The notes under the pieces: generated by a model
The model's input: only the letters and a program-made list of their open reading frames with translations
Database searches by the model: none
Told to the model about the DNA's origin: nothing
Source: Candidatus Gastranaerophilales bacterium
Lineage (GTDB): Bacteria > Cyanobacteriota > Vampirovibrionia > Gastranaerophilales > Gastranaerophilaceae
Assembly: GCA_900768915.1 (NCBI GenBank)
Contig: CAAGEQ010000008.1
Coordinates: 1-64,000 of the forward strand
Reading direction: 5' to 3'
Length of the DNA: 64,000 bases
Shown here: piece by piece, positions 8,360 through 17,318 of the stretch
Layout of the letters: each line of letters opens with the position of its first letter
Numbering within the stretch: position 1 is the stretch's first letter
Program-made: the position numbers and the translations under genes

Positions 8360-8602
8360 TTATAAATTCATTGATGATAACATAACTCCATTTATATTCA
8401 TTAAGTCCTTTTTCATTTGTACTATTTCAGAATCATCAATGATTTCTAGTAAAACTATTCCATAATTAGAACATACAGTACTACAAGTGCTATGTAAACC
8501 AATTCTTGTTTTTATCTTGCAACCATATTTTGATAAAACATTTTGAAATTCTGGTGATGTTTCTGTTCTATTAGATAATTTTATGCCTATAATTATTGTC
8601 AT
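8360..8602 (-). CDS. Small ACT-like protein (TM1266-type iron hydrogenase regulator-like)
   Basis: The 80 residues have the layout of the TM1266 family of ACT-like proteins often annotated as putative regulators of iron-only hydrogenase systems: a first beta strand (IIIGIKLSNR), a helix, the stretch CKIKTRIGLH, and a last helix-strand ending NGVMLSS. Two close Cys lie in STCSTVCSNYG at about residues 38-47. No hydrogenase gene is in this window, so the regulatory name is family-based only. No clear ribosome site precedes the start. Confidence 0.6.
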   Translation of the reverse strand: MTIIIGIKLSNRTETSPEFQNVLSKYGCKIKTRIGLHSTCSTVCSNYGIVLLEIIDDSEIVQMKKDLMNINGVMLSSMNL

Positions 8603-8654
8603 AATTACATATTATATGGTTTTATAAGAATAACAATTAGACACTAATATAATA

Positions 8655-8972
8655 TTAGTTATTTAATTTACTTTGTTCACGTTTTAAAAATTCACAATCT
8701 GCTTCTAAACGTTTATCTTCCATTTTGTCAATTAATTCTTCAATTTGTGAAATTTGTCCTAGTTCAAAGCCAACTTCCGCCAACAATACGCAATCATTAC
8801 ATAATCTATAATGACCATATTGAATAGAACCAGCCAATGGTGCATCTATGCCACAAGCATCACATTGGAAGTATTCATTAGCACTATCAGGATTATCTTC
8901 TATATCGTCAAGTCGCATTTGTTCTACAACTTTTTGCATTTCTGTAACAACTTCTTCTTTAGATTTCTTCAT
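8655..8972 (-). CDS. Small zinc-ribbon protein of unknown function
   Basis: This 105-residue acidic, helical protein has a central four-cysteine knuckle: CDACG at about residues 37-41 and CNDC at about 58-61, which probably binds zinc. The flanking helices are rich in Glu and Lys. The start overlaps the pdxJ stop by 14 bases and has AAGGAG inside pdxJ, so the two genes are translationally linked. I recognise no named family. A regulatory or protein-binding role is possible. Confidence 0.65.
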   Translation of the reverse strand: MKKSKEEVVTEMQKVVEQMRLDDIEDNPDSANEYFQCDACGIDAPLAGSIQYGHYRLCNDCVLLAEVGFELGQISQIEELIDKMEDKRLEADCEFLKREQSKLNN

Positions 8973-9681
8973 TAGTTACTAACTCCTTCATTTCTTTTAC
9001 GGCTTGTGGTAAACCAACTGATATTGCTCTTGCTATAATTGTATGACCAATATTAAGTTCGTATAATCCAGAAATTTCATGCATTCTTATTACATTTTGA
9101 TAATTTAATCCGTGACCAGCATTTACTTTTAAACCTAATGTTTGTGCAAATGCCGCAGCATTTTTTAAATCTTCAAAAGATTTTTCTTCTTTATTAGTTC
9201 CAAAAGTGTTTGAATATGTTCCAGTATGCATTTCTATAAATTGAGCCCCTGTTTTGTATGCAGCAGATACTTGATTAACATCTGGATCAATAAATAAACT
9301 AACTTCAATACCTTTATCAATAAGAGGTTTTATAAATGTGATTCCACGTTCTAATTGTCCTGCGATATCAAGTCCACCCTCAGTGGTTAATTCTTGTCTT
9401 TTTTCTGGTACTAAACAAATAGCATCAGGAAGTACTTCCAATGCGAATGCTTGCATTTCGTCTGTCATAGCCATTTCAAGGTTTAATTTTGTTTTTAAAG
9501 ATTTTCTTATTAGTCTAACATCATTATCCTTGATGTGTCGTCTGTCTTCACGCAAATGTGTTGTGATTGAATCTGCTCCGTTTTCAATACATAATTTTGC
9601 ACATTCTAGTACATCTGGTTCAACCCCTCCTCTTGCATTTCTTAGAGTTGCTACGTGATCTATATTTACACCTAATAACAT
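8959..9681 (-). CDS. pdxJ: Pyridoxine 5'-phosphate synthase
   Basis: PdxJ condenses 1-deoxyxylulose 5-phosphate with 3-amino-2-oxopropyl phosphate to form pyridoxine 5'-phosphate in the DXP-dependent vitamin B6 route. The 240-residue TIM barrel is the usual length. Family signatures are LGVNIDHVATLRNARGG at residues 3-19, HLREDRRHI near 42-50 and VNAGHGLNY near 196-204. It follows murT and overlaps the zinc-ribbon gene. pdxA and dxs are not in the window. Confidence 0.96.
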   Translation of the reverse strand: MLLGVNIDHVATLRNARGGVEPDVLECAKLCIENGADSITTHLREDRRHIKDNDVRLIRKSLKTKLNLEMAMTDEMQAFALEVLPDAICLVPEKRQELTTEGGLDIAGQLERGITFIKPLIDKGIEVSLFIDPDVNQVSAAYKTGAQFIEMHTGTYSNTFGTNKEEKSFEDLKNAAAFAQTLGLKVNAGHGLNYQNVIRMHEISGLYELNIGHTIIARAISVGLPQAVKEMKELVTNEEI

Positions 9682-9728
9682 TTTTACCTCTCATTCTGTT
9701 CTAATTGTTAGAACATAATATTCCAACG

Positions 9729-11060
9729 TTATCCTTTTATTTTATTTATTTCTAACAAAGCCGTATATGTTGGAAGTATTGTAATATCATTTTCTGCTTC
9801 TCGAGTAATTGTATGCATTGCCGTATATATGTTAGGAATAACTTTAATATCTTGTACTCCTGCATATTTTAGTCTAGTTGCCATATCATATGCTCTTGAA
9901 CCAGATGTTATAATTCTTTTTTTACTTTCTTTTAGTAGTTCGAAATCAGCATCCCATAGCCAAGAAATATCTCGACCATCAGCATAATTATCATTTATTA
10001 TAATTAAAATATCAGAATCTAAATTTACTGTTTTTAAAACTTCACTTGCTCCTGTTGGATTTTTAATTAATTGAATCGTTGCTTTGTGTCCCTTAATAAT
10101 CTTTGTTTCGCAACGTCCAAAAACGGATTGGTAGTTGTTTAATGCATCTTGAATATTATCAAAACCTAGTTCTAATGATGCTACAACAGCCGCAAGAACA
10201 TTGTATGCATTGTAAACACCAGTTAAATATGTTTTTAGTTCATATTTATTTTCACCGTGTGTAATTGTTAATTCTGAACAATCATTATAAATTTTTGCAG
10301 TAGCACTATAATCACATTTAGGACGTTTATATCCACAATCACAATAATAGTGTCCTTGTTGAGCATAAAATCTTTTTGAATACTTTAAAACTTCACCACA
10401 TTGTGAACAGTTGAACAATTCCATTGGTGCTTTTGATTCAATATTTTTATCCATAAATTGAATATCTTCAAATCCAAAGTAAATAGGTTCAGTATCACGT
10501 TTAGTTCTGAAATTAACAACAATAGGATCATCAGCATTTAATATTAGTTTTAAATCTGGATTTTTATCAATTGCATCTTGTATTTTTGCAGCAGTTGTAT
10601 TTAACTCGCCATATCTATCTAATTGATCTCTAAATAAATTTGTTACGATAAGAAAATCTGTTTCTAAATAGTCATACAATTTTGATAAATATGCTTCATC
10701 AGATTCCAAAACTGCATAGTCAAACCTTTTAAATGGATAAATTGAAAGTGCCATAGTGTTTGCAATACCTGTAAGCATATTAGCACCTTTTTCGTTATGA
10801 ATAACTGTATTGTTATTATTTTCTAGAATATGAGAGAGTATTCCGGCTGTTGTAGTTTTACCGTTCGTACCAGTAACTGCTATCTTCTCATTCTTGATGT
10901 AATTTGCTGTGTATCTCAAAAAATTAGGAGAGATTTTTAGCATAATCATTCCTATAAAAGATGTTCCAGATGATTTTCCTCTCATGTTTATAGCAATTTT
11001 TATTAGTCTTGCAATTACTAATAATATATAAAATCTAACCAATTTAATTAAGAATTTCAT
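9729..11060 (-). CDS. murT: Lipid II isoglutaminyl synthase, MurT subunit
   Basis: MurT is the Mur-ligase-like subunit that, with the glutamine amidotransferase GatD, amidates D-Glu of lipid II. The ATP loop VTGTNGKTTT lies at residues 62-71. A four-cysteine zinc ribbon (CSQCG and CDCG...C, about 208-240) interrupts the middle domain as in known MurT, and the C-terminal domain has DNYADGRDISWLWD near residue 355. The 443 residues are full length. gatD normally follows murT; here pdxJ follows and no GatD-like gene is visible in the window. Confidence 0.88.
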   Translation of the reverse strand: MKFLIKLVRFYILLVIARLIKIAINMRGKSSGTSFIGMIMLKISPNFLRYTANYIKNEKIAVTGTNGKTTTAGILSHILENNNNTVIHNEKGANMLTGIANTMALSIYPFKRFDYAVLESDEAYLSKLYDYLETDFLIVTNLFRDQLDRYGELNTTAAKIQDAIDKNPDLKLILNADDPIVVNFRTKRDTEPIYFGFEDIQFMDKNIESKAPMELFNCSQCGEVLKYSKRFYAQQGHYYCDCGYKRPKCDYSATAKIYNDCSELTITHGENKYELKTYLTGVYNAYNVLAAVVASLELGFDNIQDALNNYQSVFGRCETKIIKGHKATIQLIKNPTGASEVLKTVNLDSDILIIINDNYADGRDISWLWDADFELLKESKKRIITSGSRAYDMATRLKYAGVQDIKVIPNIYTAMHTITREAENDITILPTYTALLEINKIKG

Positions 11061-11143
11061 AAAAAATAATACTCCCTACGTATTTTCTTTATGTTAAAAA
11101 TAAAATACAATATTATAATAGTACAAAATAAGAATTAATAGAA

Positions 11144-11497
11144 ATGATTTTTTTTATAATTATAGTATTTATATCTCAAATAGTTTTATTAACAAATATA
11201 GTTGTTTGGACAATTACAACTGATAAAAAAGTGTGTATATTATCAGAAGAAATTGCAAATAATAATGTACATTTAGAAAAACGATTAAAAGCAATAAAAC
11301 AAATTACTGAAGATTTACATCAAATATTTCCATATTTGATGAAAAAATTTATACGTAAAAGAAATAATTTGATTGTTCGAACTTTGAATGAACTTTTACA
11401 AGGTACAGTATTATTGTTTTTTAAACCAAAATATAAAAAGTTTCTTTTAGGTTTGAAGGTTGGTATTGGAGCAATCAAAGATTTGTCAAAACGTTAA
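11144..11497 (+). CDS. Small membrane-anchored protein, first of a four-gene cluster
   Basis: A hydrophobic N-terminal segment (residues 2-24) is followed by a Lys-rich helical region and a second weakly hydrophobic stretch near residues 88-107. I recognise no family. It heads a plus-strand cluster with two YtxH proteins and a DUF948-like protein, all with one N-terminal membrane segment, so it probably acts at the envelope with them. TATAAT at 11114-11119 may be its -10 box, giving a short leader. Confidence 0.6.
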   Translation: MIFFIIIVFISQIVLLTNIVVWTITTDKKVCILSEEIANNNVHLEKRLKAIKQITEDLHQIFPYLMKKFIRKRNNLIVRTLNELLQGTVLLFFKPKYKKFLLGLKVGIGAIKDLSKR

Positions 11498-11535
11498 AAT
11501 ATGATATAATAATCAAACAATAATGAGGTGAAATT

Positions 11536-11847
11536 ATGAGTGAAGAAAAAACATCAATCGGATTTGGTCTTGGCTTAATAGCAGGTGTCGTTGGTGGCAT
11601 AGTTGCGGGTGTATTATTAGCACCTAAGTCAGGAGAAGAATCAAGGGACAAACTTAAAGTTACTGTGTGTGATTTTGCTGAAAAACATTCACCAGCAATT
11701 CAAGATGCAAAAAAACGTGCTTTTGAATCTCTTGATTTACTTAGATATAAACTTGAAAGACAGTATAAAAAGTTTAATAATATGTTGAAATCTAAAAAAA
11801 TGCAAAAAGCAAAAGAGTTAGAAGATTTAGAATATGATTTTGAGTAA
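11536..11847 (+). CDS. YtxH-domain membrane protein
   Basis: The glycine-rich membrane segment (about residues 8-28) runs into the YtxH signature LLAPKSGEESRDKL, followed by a charged helical tail. The 103 residues fit the YtxH family, which is linked to stress or envelope roles in Firmicutes and Cyanobacteria but has no known biochemistry. GAGGTG precedes the start. It is followed within 10 bases by the DUF948-like gene. Confidence 0.8.
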   Translation: MSEEKTSIGFGLGLIAGVVGGIVAGVLLAPKSGEESRDKLKVTVCDFAEKHSPAIQDAKKRAFESLDLLRYKLERQYKKFNNMLKSKKMQKAKELEDLEYDFE

Positions 11848-11857
11848 GAGGTGACGA

Positions 11858-12232
11858 ATGGACGCACAATTATCTCAAGGTTTAACTTTTTTGGCATGGA
11901 CAAGTGGAATTTTTCTAATTGTCGTGGGTATTTTCGTTATTAAACTATTATTTGATTTATCAAGATTAACATGTAATATGAATAAATCTGCTGAAATTGT
12001 TAAAAATGAAATCGAACCAATTTTGAAAAATGTTGGAGAATCTGCAGCAACTATTAATAAAATGGTACAAACAACTGATAAAAAGGTAGGAAAGTTTACT
12101 GAAACTTATGATAAGATTTCTAATATTGTTATAAAATCAGTTACAAAAGCATCTGCAGTATCAGGCTTTTTCTTAAAAACAGCATGCAAAGGTTTATTTT
12201 CAGTATTAAAAGGTTTATGGAAAAATAAATAG
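11858..12232 (+). CDS. DUF948-like membrane-anchored coiled-coil protein
   Basis: One membrane segment (about residues 12-34) is followed by an amphipathic helix with repeated Val/Ile/Asn spacing (about 35-95), as in DUF948 proteins, which often accompany YtxH genes. The tail is basic (GLWKNK). GAGGTG precedes the start. The close spacing to the first YtxH gene supports a joint function at the membrane. Its role is unknown. Confidence 0.7.
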   Translation: MDAQLSQGLTFLAWTSGIFLIVVGIFVIKLLFDLSRLTCNMNKSAEIVKNEIEPILKNVGESAATINKMVQTTDKKVGKFTETYDKISNIVIKSVTKASAVSGFFLKTACKGLFSVLKGLWKNK

Positions 12233-12307
12233 CCAATTGTATTCTATGTGGCTAATGTTTAAATTATTCTAATCATCTAGAATAACAATGTAAAGGAGAA
12301 ATAAATT

Positions 12308-12577
12308 ATGTCAGTAACAAGATTTTTTGCAGGTGTTGCAATTGGAACGGCTATCGGTGCTATTGCAGGTGTTCTTTTAGCTCCTCAATCTGGTGAAGAA
12401 ACAAGAGAAGCACTTGGTTCAATGGCAAAAGATGTTGCTAAAAAAACTGATAGAACAGTTAAAGATATTCAAGATAAGGCAGATTCTATTGTTTCAGATA
12501 TGCAAGAGAAAGGTGATGAAATCATCGAAAAAATTCAAGAATTAATCAATAAGCAAAAAGAAGAAATTGCTCAGTAA
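12308..12577 (+). CDS. Second YtxH-domain protein
   Basis: This is an 89-residue paralogue of the protein at 11536-11847. It has the same Gly/Ala-rich membrane segment (about residues 7-27) and the same motif, LLAPQSGEETREAL, followed by an acidic, Lys-rich helix. AAAGGAG lies before the start. It closes the four-gene envelope cluster and is followed by a terminator. The shared motif suggests duplication within the cluster. Confidence 0.8.
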   Translation: MSVTRFFAGVAIGTAIGAIAGVLLAPQSGEETREALGSMAKDVAKKTDRTVKDIQDKADSIVSDMQEKGDEIIEKIQELINKQKEEIAQ

Positions 12578-12603
12578 TTGTTTCTTGAAAATAAAGTATC
12601 CTT

Positions 12604-12640
12604 GAAAATGCCGTTATTTCTTTTTAATTTCGGCATTTTC
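12604..12640 (+). terminator. Terminator after the YtxH cluster
   Basis: GAAAATGCCG and CGGCATTTTC form a 10-bp stem followed by a T-rich stretch. The right arm and loop lie inside the last codons of the convergent minus-strand gene, so the two functions share bases. Confidence 0.65.
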
Positions 12641-13774
12641 TGTTTTTAAATCTTCGTATGCTCGAATAATATTTGCTGGAGCATCTTTTAATGCTTGTTG
12701 TTCATCTAAATGATATTTAGAAATATCAACATCAATAATACCTTCAGATTCATTGTAAAGTTTTTCTTTTAATATATAAGGGTACCAATCACAATCAATC
12801 AACTTATCTTTTTTAATTGCTTTTATAATATCATTGGTATATTTTTGTGAGTTAGTTGGAATATCAGGGTGTTTTTCAATATATTCAGGTAATGGAATAT
12901 TTCCTCTATCTGAGTTCCAATCTCTTGCTGCTAACATAAAGTTTGCTAATGTGTTACCACCACTAGTAGATGCAGGAGTGATATGTTCAACTGATGCTAC
13001 TGATGGTCTTAGTAAACGAGCAGCGATTTCGTGTGGAGAACGATTTGCGTATTTAACAATGAATGCGTTAACATTTGTTGTTGATTTTGGTAGTTTGCTT
13101 GCTGTTGTCCACATTTGCGATACTATTTCTTGGTCTGGATAATCTTTTGTCACATTGTACAAACTTGATAGCAAGTCTTTACGTTTAAATATTTGATCTT
13201 GTCTATCTTCTATAATCATTTTTCTTGCATTTGTCGTAACTGCTCTAATCTTTAACGCAGTTTTGGCATTGATATTGTTAGAAATTTTATCAACATCATC
13301 AAGAACTTTTAATTGGTCAATTCTTAATTCTGCTAAAGCATCTGGTTTTAATTCTTGTAAACATTCATTTAAGGAACCATTTGGGTTTTTTATGGCATAG
13401 TCTTTAAATACACCGTACATGTGTTTCTCTAATTTTTGCATACAAGGTTTGTATGGTGCTAATAAATCTATTCTTTCACCAATTGTTTCGCAGTTGTATA
13501 ATTGTTTTTCTAACTTATCCATTTTTCTGCCTGAAATCATTTTTACACCACTATATGGACAAGTTATATTATCTAATTCTTTTAAACAATCACCGGCAGT
13601 TGTTTTACCGTTTGCTCTTCTAGATGCAAATGTTGGAGATGCCTGTGTCGATTTCTTTTCAAAAACATCTTGGTTTGGTCCCTGTAAAGCAGTAGAATAT
13701 GCCCTCTGTTGCATTCCTTTTACAGCGGGAATTGTTGGTATTGATGATACAATTTTATTAAAAAATAAGTTCAT
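12614..13774 (-). CDS. Putative HNH-fold nuclease-like protein, uncharacterised
   Basis: I recognise no named family for this 386-residue protein. It has an N-terminal segment without a clear signal peptide and an isolated TCPYSG element near residue 71. The middle is long and helical. At about residues 262-290 an HNH-like block appears: VEHITPAS, then GG, NTLANFMLA and N-SDRG. The spacing resembles the His-Asn-Asn/His metal-binding fold of HNH nucleases, but the usual second Cys pair is absent. GGAG precedes the start. It is a single gene between two terminators. Effector, toxin or housekeeping roles are all open. Confidence 0.55.
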   Translation of the reverse strand: MNLFFNKIVSSIPTIPAVKGMQQRAYSTALQGPNQDVFEKKSTQASPTFASRRANGKTTAGDCLKELDNITCPYSGVKMISGRKMDKLEKQLYNCETIGERIDLLAPYKPCMQKLEKHMYGVFKDYAIKNPNGSLNECLQELKPDALAELRIDQLKVLDDVDKISNNINAKTALKIRAVTTNARKMIIEDRQDQIFKRKDLLSSLYNVTKDYPDQEIVSQMWTTASKLPKSTTNVNAFIVKYANRSPHEIAARLLRPSVASVEHITPASTSGGNTLANFMLAARDWNSDRGNIPLPEYIEKHPDIPTNSQKYTNDIIKAIKKDKLIDCDWYPYILKEKLYNESEGIIDVDISKYHLDEQQALKDAPANIIRAYEDLKTENAEIKKK

Positions 13775-13861
13775 AAAGGAACTCCTATATTTATTAAAAA
13801 CTTATTTTTTGTTTTTTTTGCTAGTCATGAGAAAAAATGTAATAAATTCTTTACAAACTAT

Positions 13862-13901
13862 AAAAATAGTTCCTAATTTATTATAATTAGGAACTATTTT
13901 T
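13862..13901 (-). terminator. Terminator after the winged-helix gene
   Basis: AAAAATAGTTCCTAATT and AATTAGGAACTATTTTT form a perfect 17-bp stem, with a T run on the minus strand. It is symmetrical. Confidence 0.85.
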
Positions 13902-13925
13902 ATTAAATAATGTTTTAAATCAAAA

Positions 13926-14144
13926 CTATACTAATTTAACAGTAACAGATTTTGGTTTTCTAGTATAAGATAATTTATCTTCTCTTGATAACCAACCTAA
14001 ACCCATAGAAATGAAATTTTGGTCTAAGTCTAAATCTTTAGACATTTTGTTAAGAGTAACTTCACCCTTTTCTGACAAATAGTTGTAAATCATACCTGCT
14101 GATTCAATGATTTGTTCTTGCATTTCTAATTTTGATTTTGCCAT
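13926..14144 (-). CDS. Winged-helix protein (DUF2582-like)
   Basis: This 72-residue protein has the fold of the small winged helix-turn-helix family DUF2582: three helices (GMIYNYLSEKGE, LNKMSKDLDL, FISMGLGWLSRE) followed by a beta hairpin ending in SVTVKLV. Members are thought to bind nucleic acid, but targets are unknown. AAGGAG precedes the start at good spacing. It is a lone gene with its own terminator, facing a divergent AT-rich region. Confidence 0.75.
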   Translation of the reverse strand: MAKSKLEMQEQIIESAGMIYNYLSEKGEVTLNKMSKDLDLDQNFISMGLGWLSREDKLSYTRKPKSVTVKLV

Positions 14145-14491
14145 TGTTTTTCTCCTTGGTTTTTAGTTTCGTCGTGTACTCATGGTACGAACTCATAATA
14201 ACAAAAATTTTATTTTTTTGCAAATATTTTTGAAAAAATTATTGAATATTTTTTATATTTTTTTACAATTTTTCAATGCTGAAAAGTGTTATTATAATTA
14301 AGTATGCTTTATTTATGTAATTCTTAATTTTTCTAAAATTTTATAAAAAAATACTCCATTTGATATATTTTTTTATTTAAAAATTTTAACTATTTTTTTA
14401 TGATAATTTTAAAATATCAACAAATGTAAATTCTAAGATATTTTAGCCATTTTGTTATAAAATATCTAATGGAGATGGGTTTTTATATTAA
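14145..14491. other. AT-rich divergent promoter region
   Basis: This 347-base stretch between divergent genes has no credible open reading frame. It is almost pure A/T for much of its length. TG-T-TATAAA at 14453-14461 fits an extended -10 for the amidase on the plus strand. GGAGATGG at 14471-14478 is its likely ribosome site, although 13 bases from the start is longer than usual. I see nothing else. Confidence 0.5.
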
Positions 14492-16423
14492 ATGAAAAAA
14501 ATTATTATCATTTTAATATTATTTTTTATAGCATTGTTCAACAACGTATTTGCAGCAGAACAGTATCGCATTCGTCCTGCTTGTTTTGATATATCAGGTT
14601 CTTTAATATTTTTACCAATTAAAACTAATAGTATAAATCCTATTACTAATAATATTCAGTTTTCTAAAATGGATGATAAAAATGGGGTTATATTAGAAAT
14701 AAAGTCTGCAATAATAGACAACCAGTATGAAGATTTATTTTTTTCTACTGGTAATTTAAAGGAGTTTCAAATAGTTCAGCAAACTCCGTCTTCTGTTAAA
14801 ATCGCAATGTATTTTAAAGATAATTATAATGTTTCAAATGTAAAAATAGGTAATATAAATAATAATATTGTTATTACAATGACTCCACTTCAACCTTATG
14901 GTATGAATTATTACATTAACACGTATAGGGAAAATGATAATCCCAAAGATTATAGAGAAGATTTGTTAATAACGTCAAGGACTATTGAAAAACAAGTTAC
15001 CCCAATTGCTAATACAAAAAATATCAATAAATCAGCAATGAATGAGATAAATCAAGCATTTTCTAACTCAAATTATCAGACGAATGAAGTTTTTGGAAAC
15101 TATGAAGTAAAAAATGTTTCTGAAAATAATACTTTAAGGAGTAAGTATTATGTAAATAATATTTCAATCAAAGATAATTTATTTTCAATTTCTGGTATTG
15201 GTACTGTTGGAATACAGAAACCATTTTTATTAGAAAAACCTTTGCGAATGGTTTTTGATTTGCCAAATACGTTATTGAATAAAAATTTATCAAATAAAGA
15301 ATTTGTTTTAACAAATGGAGATAAAATTAAAGCCGGACAGTTTACAACAGATACTACTAGATTGGTTGTAACGTCTGAGCAAGCAGCAAAATATATTCCT
15401 GTATATTCAGCGGATAGCCAAAGTTTATTGATAACAAACCCACAAAATTTATTAACATCTCATTTGCCTGCTCAAAAAACAAATATAGTTAAAACTGCAT
15501 TCCAAAAGTCAAGTGATTTATATAATTTAATTTTTGAGTTTGATAAACCTATATGTTATGCAATAAAAAGAACATCTGGTTATTTTTTCGTATATTTTTT
15601 GAATGCAGAACGATATAATGAAAGCAATTTTAAATCTGTTATTCGTTCAACATTATATGATGATAGCATTATTAGTTTAATGAAAAATACTGGTATGAGG
15701 TTATCTATACCAATGACTAATATTGAAGATATTGATACATATTTATCTCCAGATGGTCGAGTGTTTAAAATATCATCAAAGAAAGTAAAGGTTGTTGAAC
15801 CAGAACCTAAAAAAGAAGAAAAACCAAAAGTTAAAAAAACAAATAGTGTTATAACAACTTTGCCGAAATATACAGGTAATAAAAATCATAATGTTGTTGT
15901 TATTGATGCGGGGCATGGTGGTAAAGATTGTGGTGCTTTAAGAGATAATGTATATGAAAAAGATATAACATTAGATGTATCTCAAAGACTTCAAGCAATA
16001 CTTCAGAAAAAAGGCTTGAAAGTGTATATGACGAGAACGAATGATACTTATGTATCACTTCAAGATAGAACTACTTATACAGAGGGTATAAATCCTGCTA
16101 TATTTGTAAGTGTACACGTTAATTCTTGTAATGTTACTTCACCAAAAGGTATAGAAACTCACTATTATCACGATAACAGTATAGAATTAGCAAATTGTGT
16201 ACATACAAAACTTACAAGACGTGTAAGCAACACTCCTAACCGTGGATTGTTGAAATCTCGTTTTTATGTTATAAATCATACTACAGTACCTGCGATACTT
16301 GTCGAAATAGGATTTATTTCTAATCCAGAGGAAAAACACGAAATGACAACTCCTCAAAGAAAACAAGCAACAGCAGAAGGAATAGCCGAGGGTATAATTG
16401 AATATCTTAATAAACAAAAATAA
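14492..16423 (+). CDS. AMIN-domain N-acetylmuramoyl-L-alanine amidase
   Basis: This exported zinc amidase cleaves the bond between MurNAc and the stem peptide of peptidoglycan, as AmiC-type enzymes do in cell separation. A signal peptide covers residues 1-21. One or more AMIN-like beta domains (clearest at about 225-310) probably target it to the wall. The C-terminal Amidase_3 domain starts near residue 468. Its zinc ligands are His in VVIDAGHGG, Glu in YEKDIT and His in SVHVNS, and the catalytic Glu is in VEIGFIS. The 643 residues and AMIN-Amidase_3 order resemble cyanobacterial AmiC. murI overlaps its 3' end. Confidence 0.92.
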   Translation: MKKIIIILILFFIALFNNVFAAEQYRIRPACFDISGSLIFLPIKTNSINPITNNIQFSKMDDKNGVILEIKSAIIDNQYEDLFFSTGNLKEFQIVQQTPSSVKIAMYFKDNYNVSNVKIGNINNNIVITMTPLQPYGMNYYINTYRENDNPKDYREDLLITSRTIEKQVTPIANTKNINKSAMNEINQAFSNSNYQTNEVFGNYEVKNVSENNTLRSKYYVNNISIKDNLFSISGIGTVGIQKPFLLEKPLRMVFDLPNTLLNKNLSNKEFVLTNGDKIKAGQFTTDTTRLVVTSEQAAKYIPVYSADSQSLLITNPQNLLTSHLPAQKTNIVKTAFQKSSDLYNLIFEFDKPICYAIKRTSGYFFVYFLNAERYNESNFKSVIRSTLYDDSIISLMKNTGMRLSIPMTNIEDIDTYLSPDGRVFKISSKKVKVVEPEPKKEEKPKVKKTNSVITTLPKYTGNKNHNVVVIDAGHGGKDCGALRDNVYEKDITLDVSQRLQAILQKKGLKVYMTRTNDTYVSLQDRTTYTEGINPAIFVSVHVNSCNVTSPKGIETHYYHDNSIELANCVHTKLTRRVSNTPNRGLLKSRFYVINHTTVPAILVEIGFISNPEEKHEMTTPQRKQATAEGIAEGIIEYLNKQK

Positions 16424-17216
16424 TGAAAAAATAGCATTTTTTGATTCCGGTGTTGGCGGGCTTACTGTTTATGCAAAATTTCGTAAAATATTGAGTACGG
16501 AAGATTGTATTTATTTTGGTGATTTAAAACATTTGCCTTATGGAAACAAATCAAAAGATGAATTGATTAGTTATTCAAGAGATATTTTTGATTTTTTTAA
16601 ATCAAAAAATGTAAAGGCAGTTGTTATGGCTTGTAATACATCATCTGCTGCTACATATTCAACTGTTTCAAAAGAATATGATTTTAAAATATATCCGATT
16701 ATTCAGTCTTGTGCTCAGATAATTGCTTCACAAGGTTATTCAAGATTGGGTATTTTTGCAACAGAATCAACAATCAATTCAGGTGTATATGAATCTGAAA
16801 TTCATAAGTATAATTCAAATATGAAAACATTTGCTCAAAGTTGTCCACAATGGGTGAATATTGTTGAATCTCACAGTCAAAATGATGAAAATAGTATTAA
16901 AATTATAAAATCTGATTTAGATAAAATGTTAGGAAATAATCCTGATAAAATAATTTTGGGTTGTACTCATTATCCGTATTTATTAGATGTTTTATCAAGA
17001 TTTACTGATAGAGAAAGATTTATTGATCCGGCTGAATATTTTGTACAACATATAAAATCAGATTTAGAAGAAAATAATTTGTTAAACCAACAAACAACAA
17101 ATGGAAGTGAAGAATTTTTTGTTAGTGCAAATCCTGAGAGTTTTAGACTTGCGGCTCAGATGTTCTATGATGTAAAACAAGTAGAATTAAAAGATATTGA
17201 AAAAACTTCTGTTTAA
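16398..17216 (+). CDS. murI: Glutamate racemase
   Basis: MurI makes D-glutamate for peptidoglycan by two-base racemisation. The catalytic cysteines lie in VMACNTSSA (about residue 77) and ILGCTHYPYL (about 188). The substrate Asp and Ser are in FFDSGVGGLTV at residues 14-24. The start is a TTG lying 26 bases inside the amidase gene, with GAGGG five bases upstream; no in-frame ATG exists before the catalytic motif. Translation is therefore probably coupled to the amidase, joining two peptidoglycan genes. Confidence 0.94.
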   Translation: MNILINKNNEKIAFFDSGVGGLTVYAKFRKILSTEDCIYFGDLKHLPYGNKSKDELISYSRDIFDFFKSKNVKAVVMACNTSSAATYSTVSKEYDFKIYPIIQSCAQIIASQGYSRLGIFATESTINSGVYESEIHKYNSNMKTFAQSCPQWVNIVESHSQNDENSIKIIKSDLDKMLGNNPDKIILGCTHYPYLLDVLSRFTDRERFIDPAEYFVQHIKSDLEENNLLNQQTTNGSEEFFVSANPESFRLAAQMFYDVKQVELKDIEKTSV

Positions 17217-17318
17217 AAAGATTTGTAAATAATATTTAATATTTTGCAAAAATATACGCAACTTTTATTGTGTGAAATACTTATTATATGTAAGTAGTGT
17301 GATAGGAGTTATTTAGTT

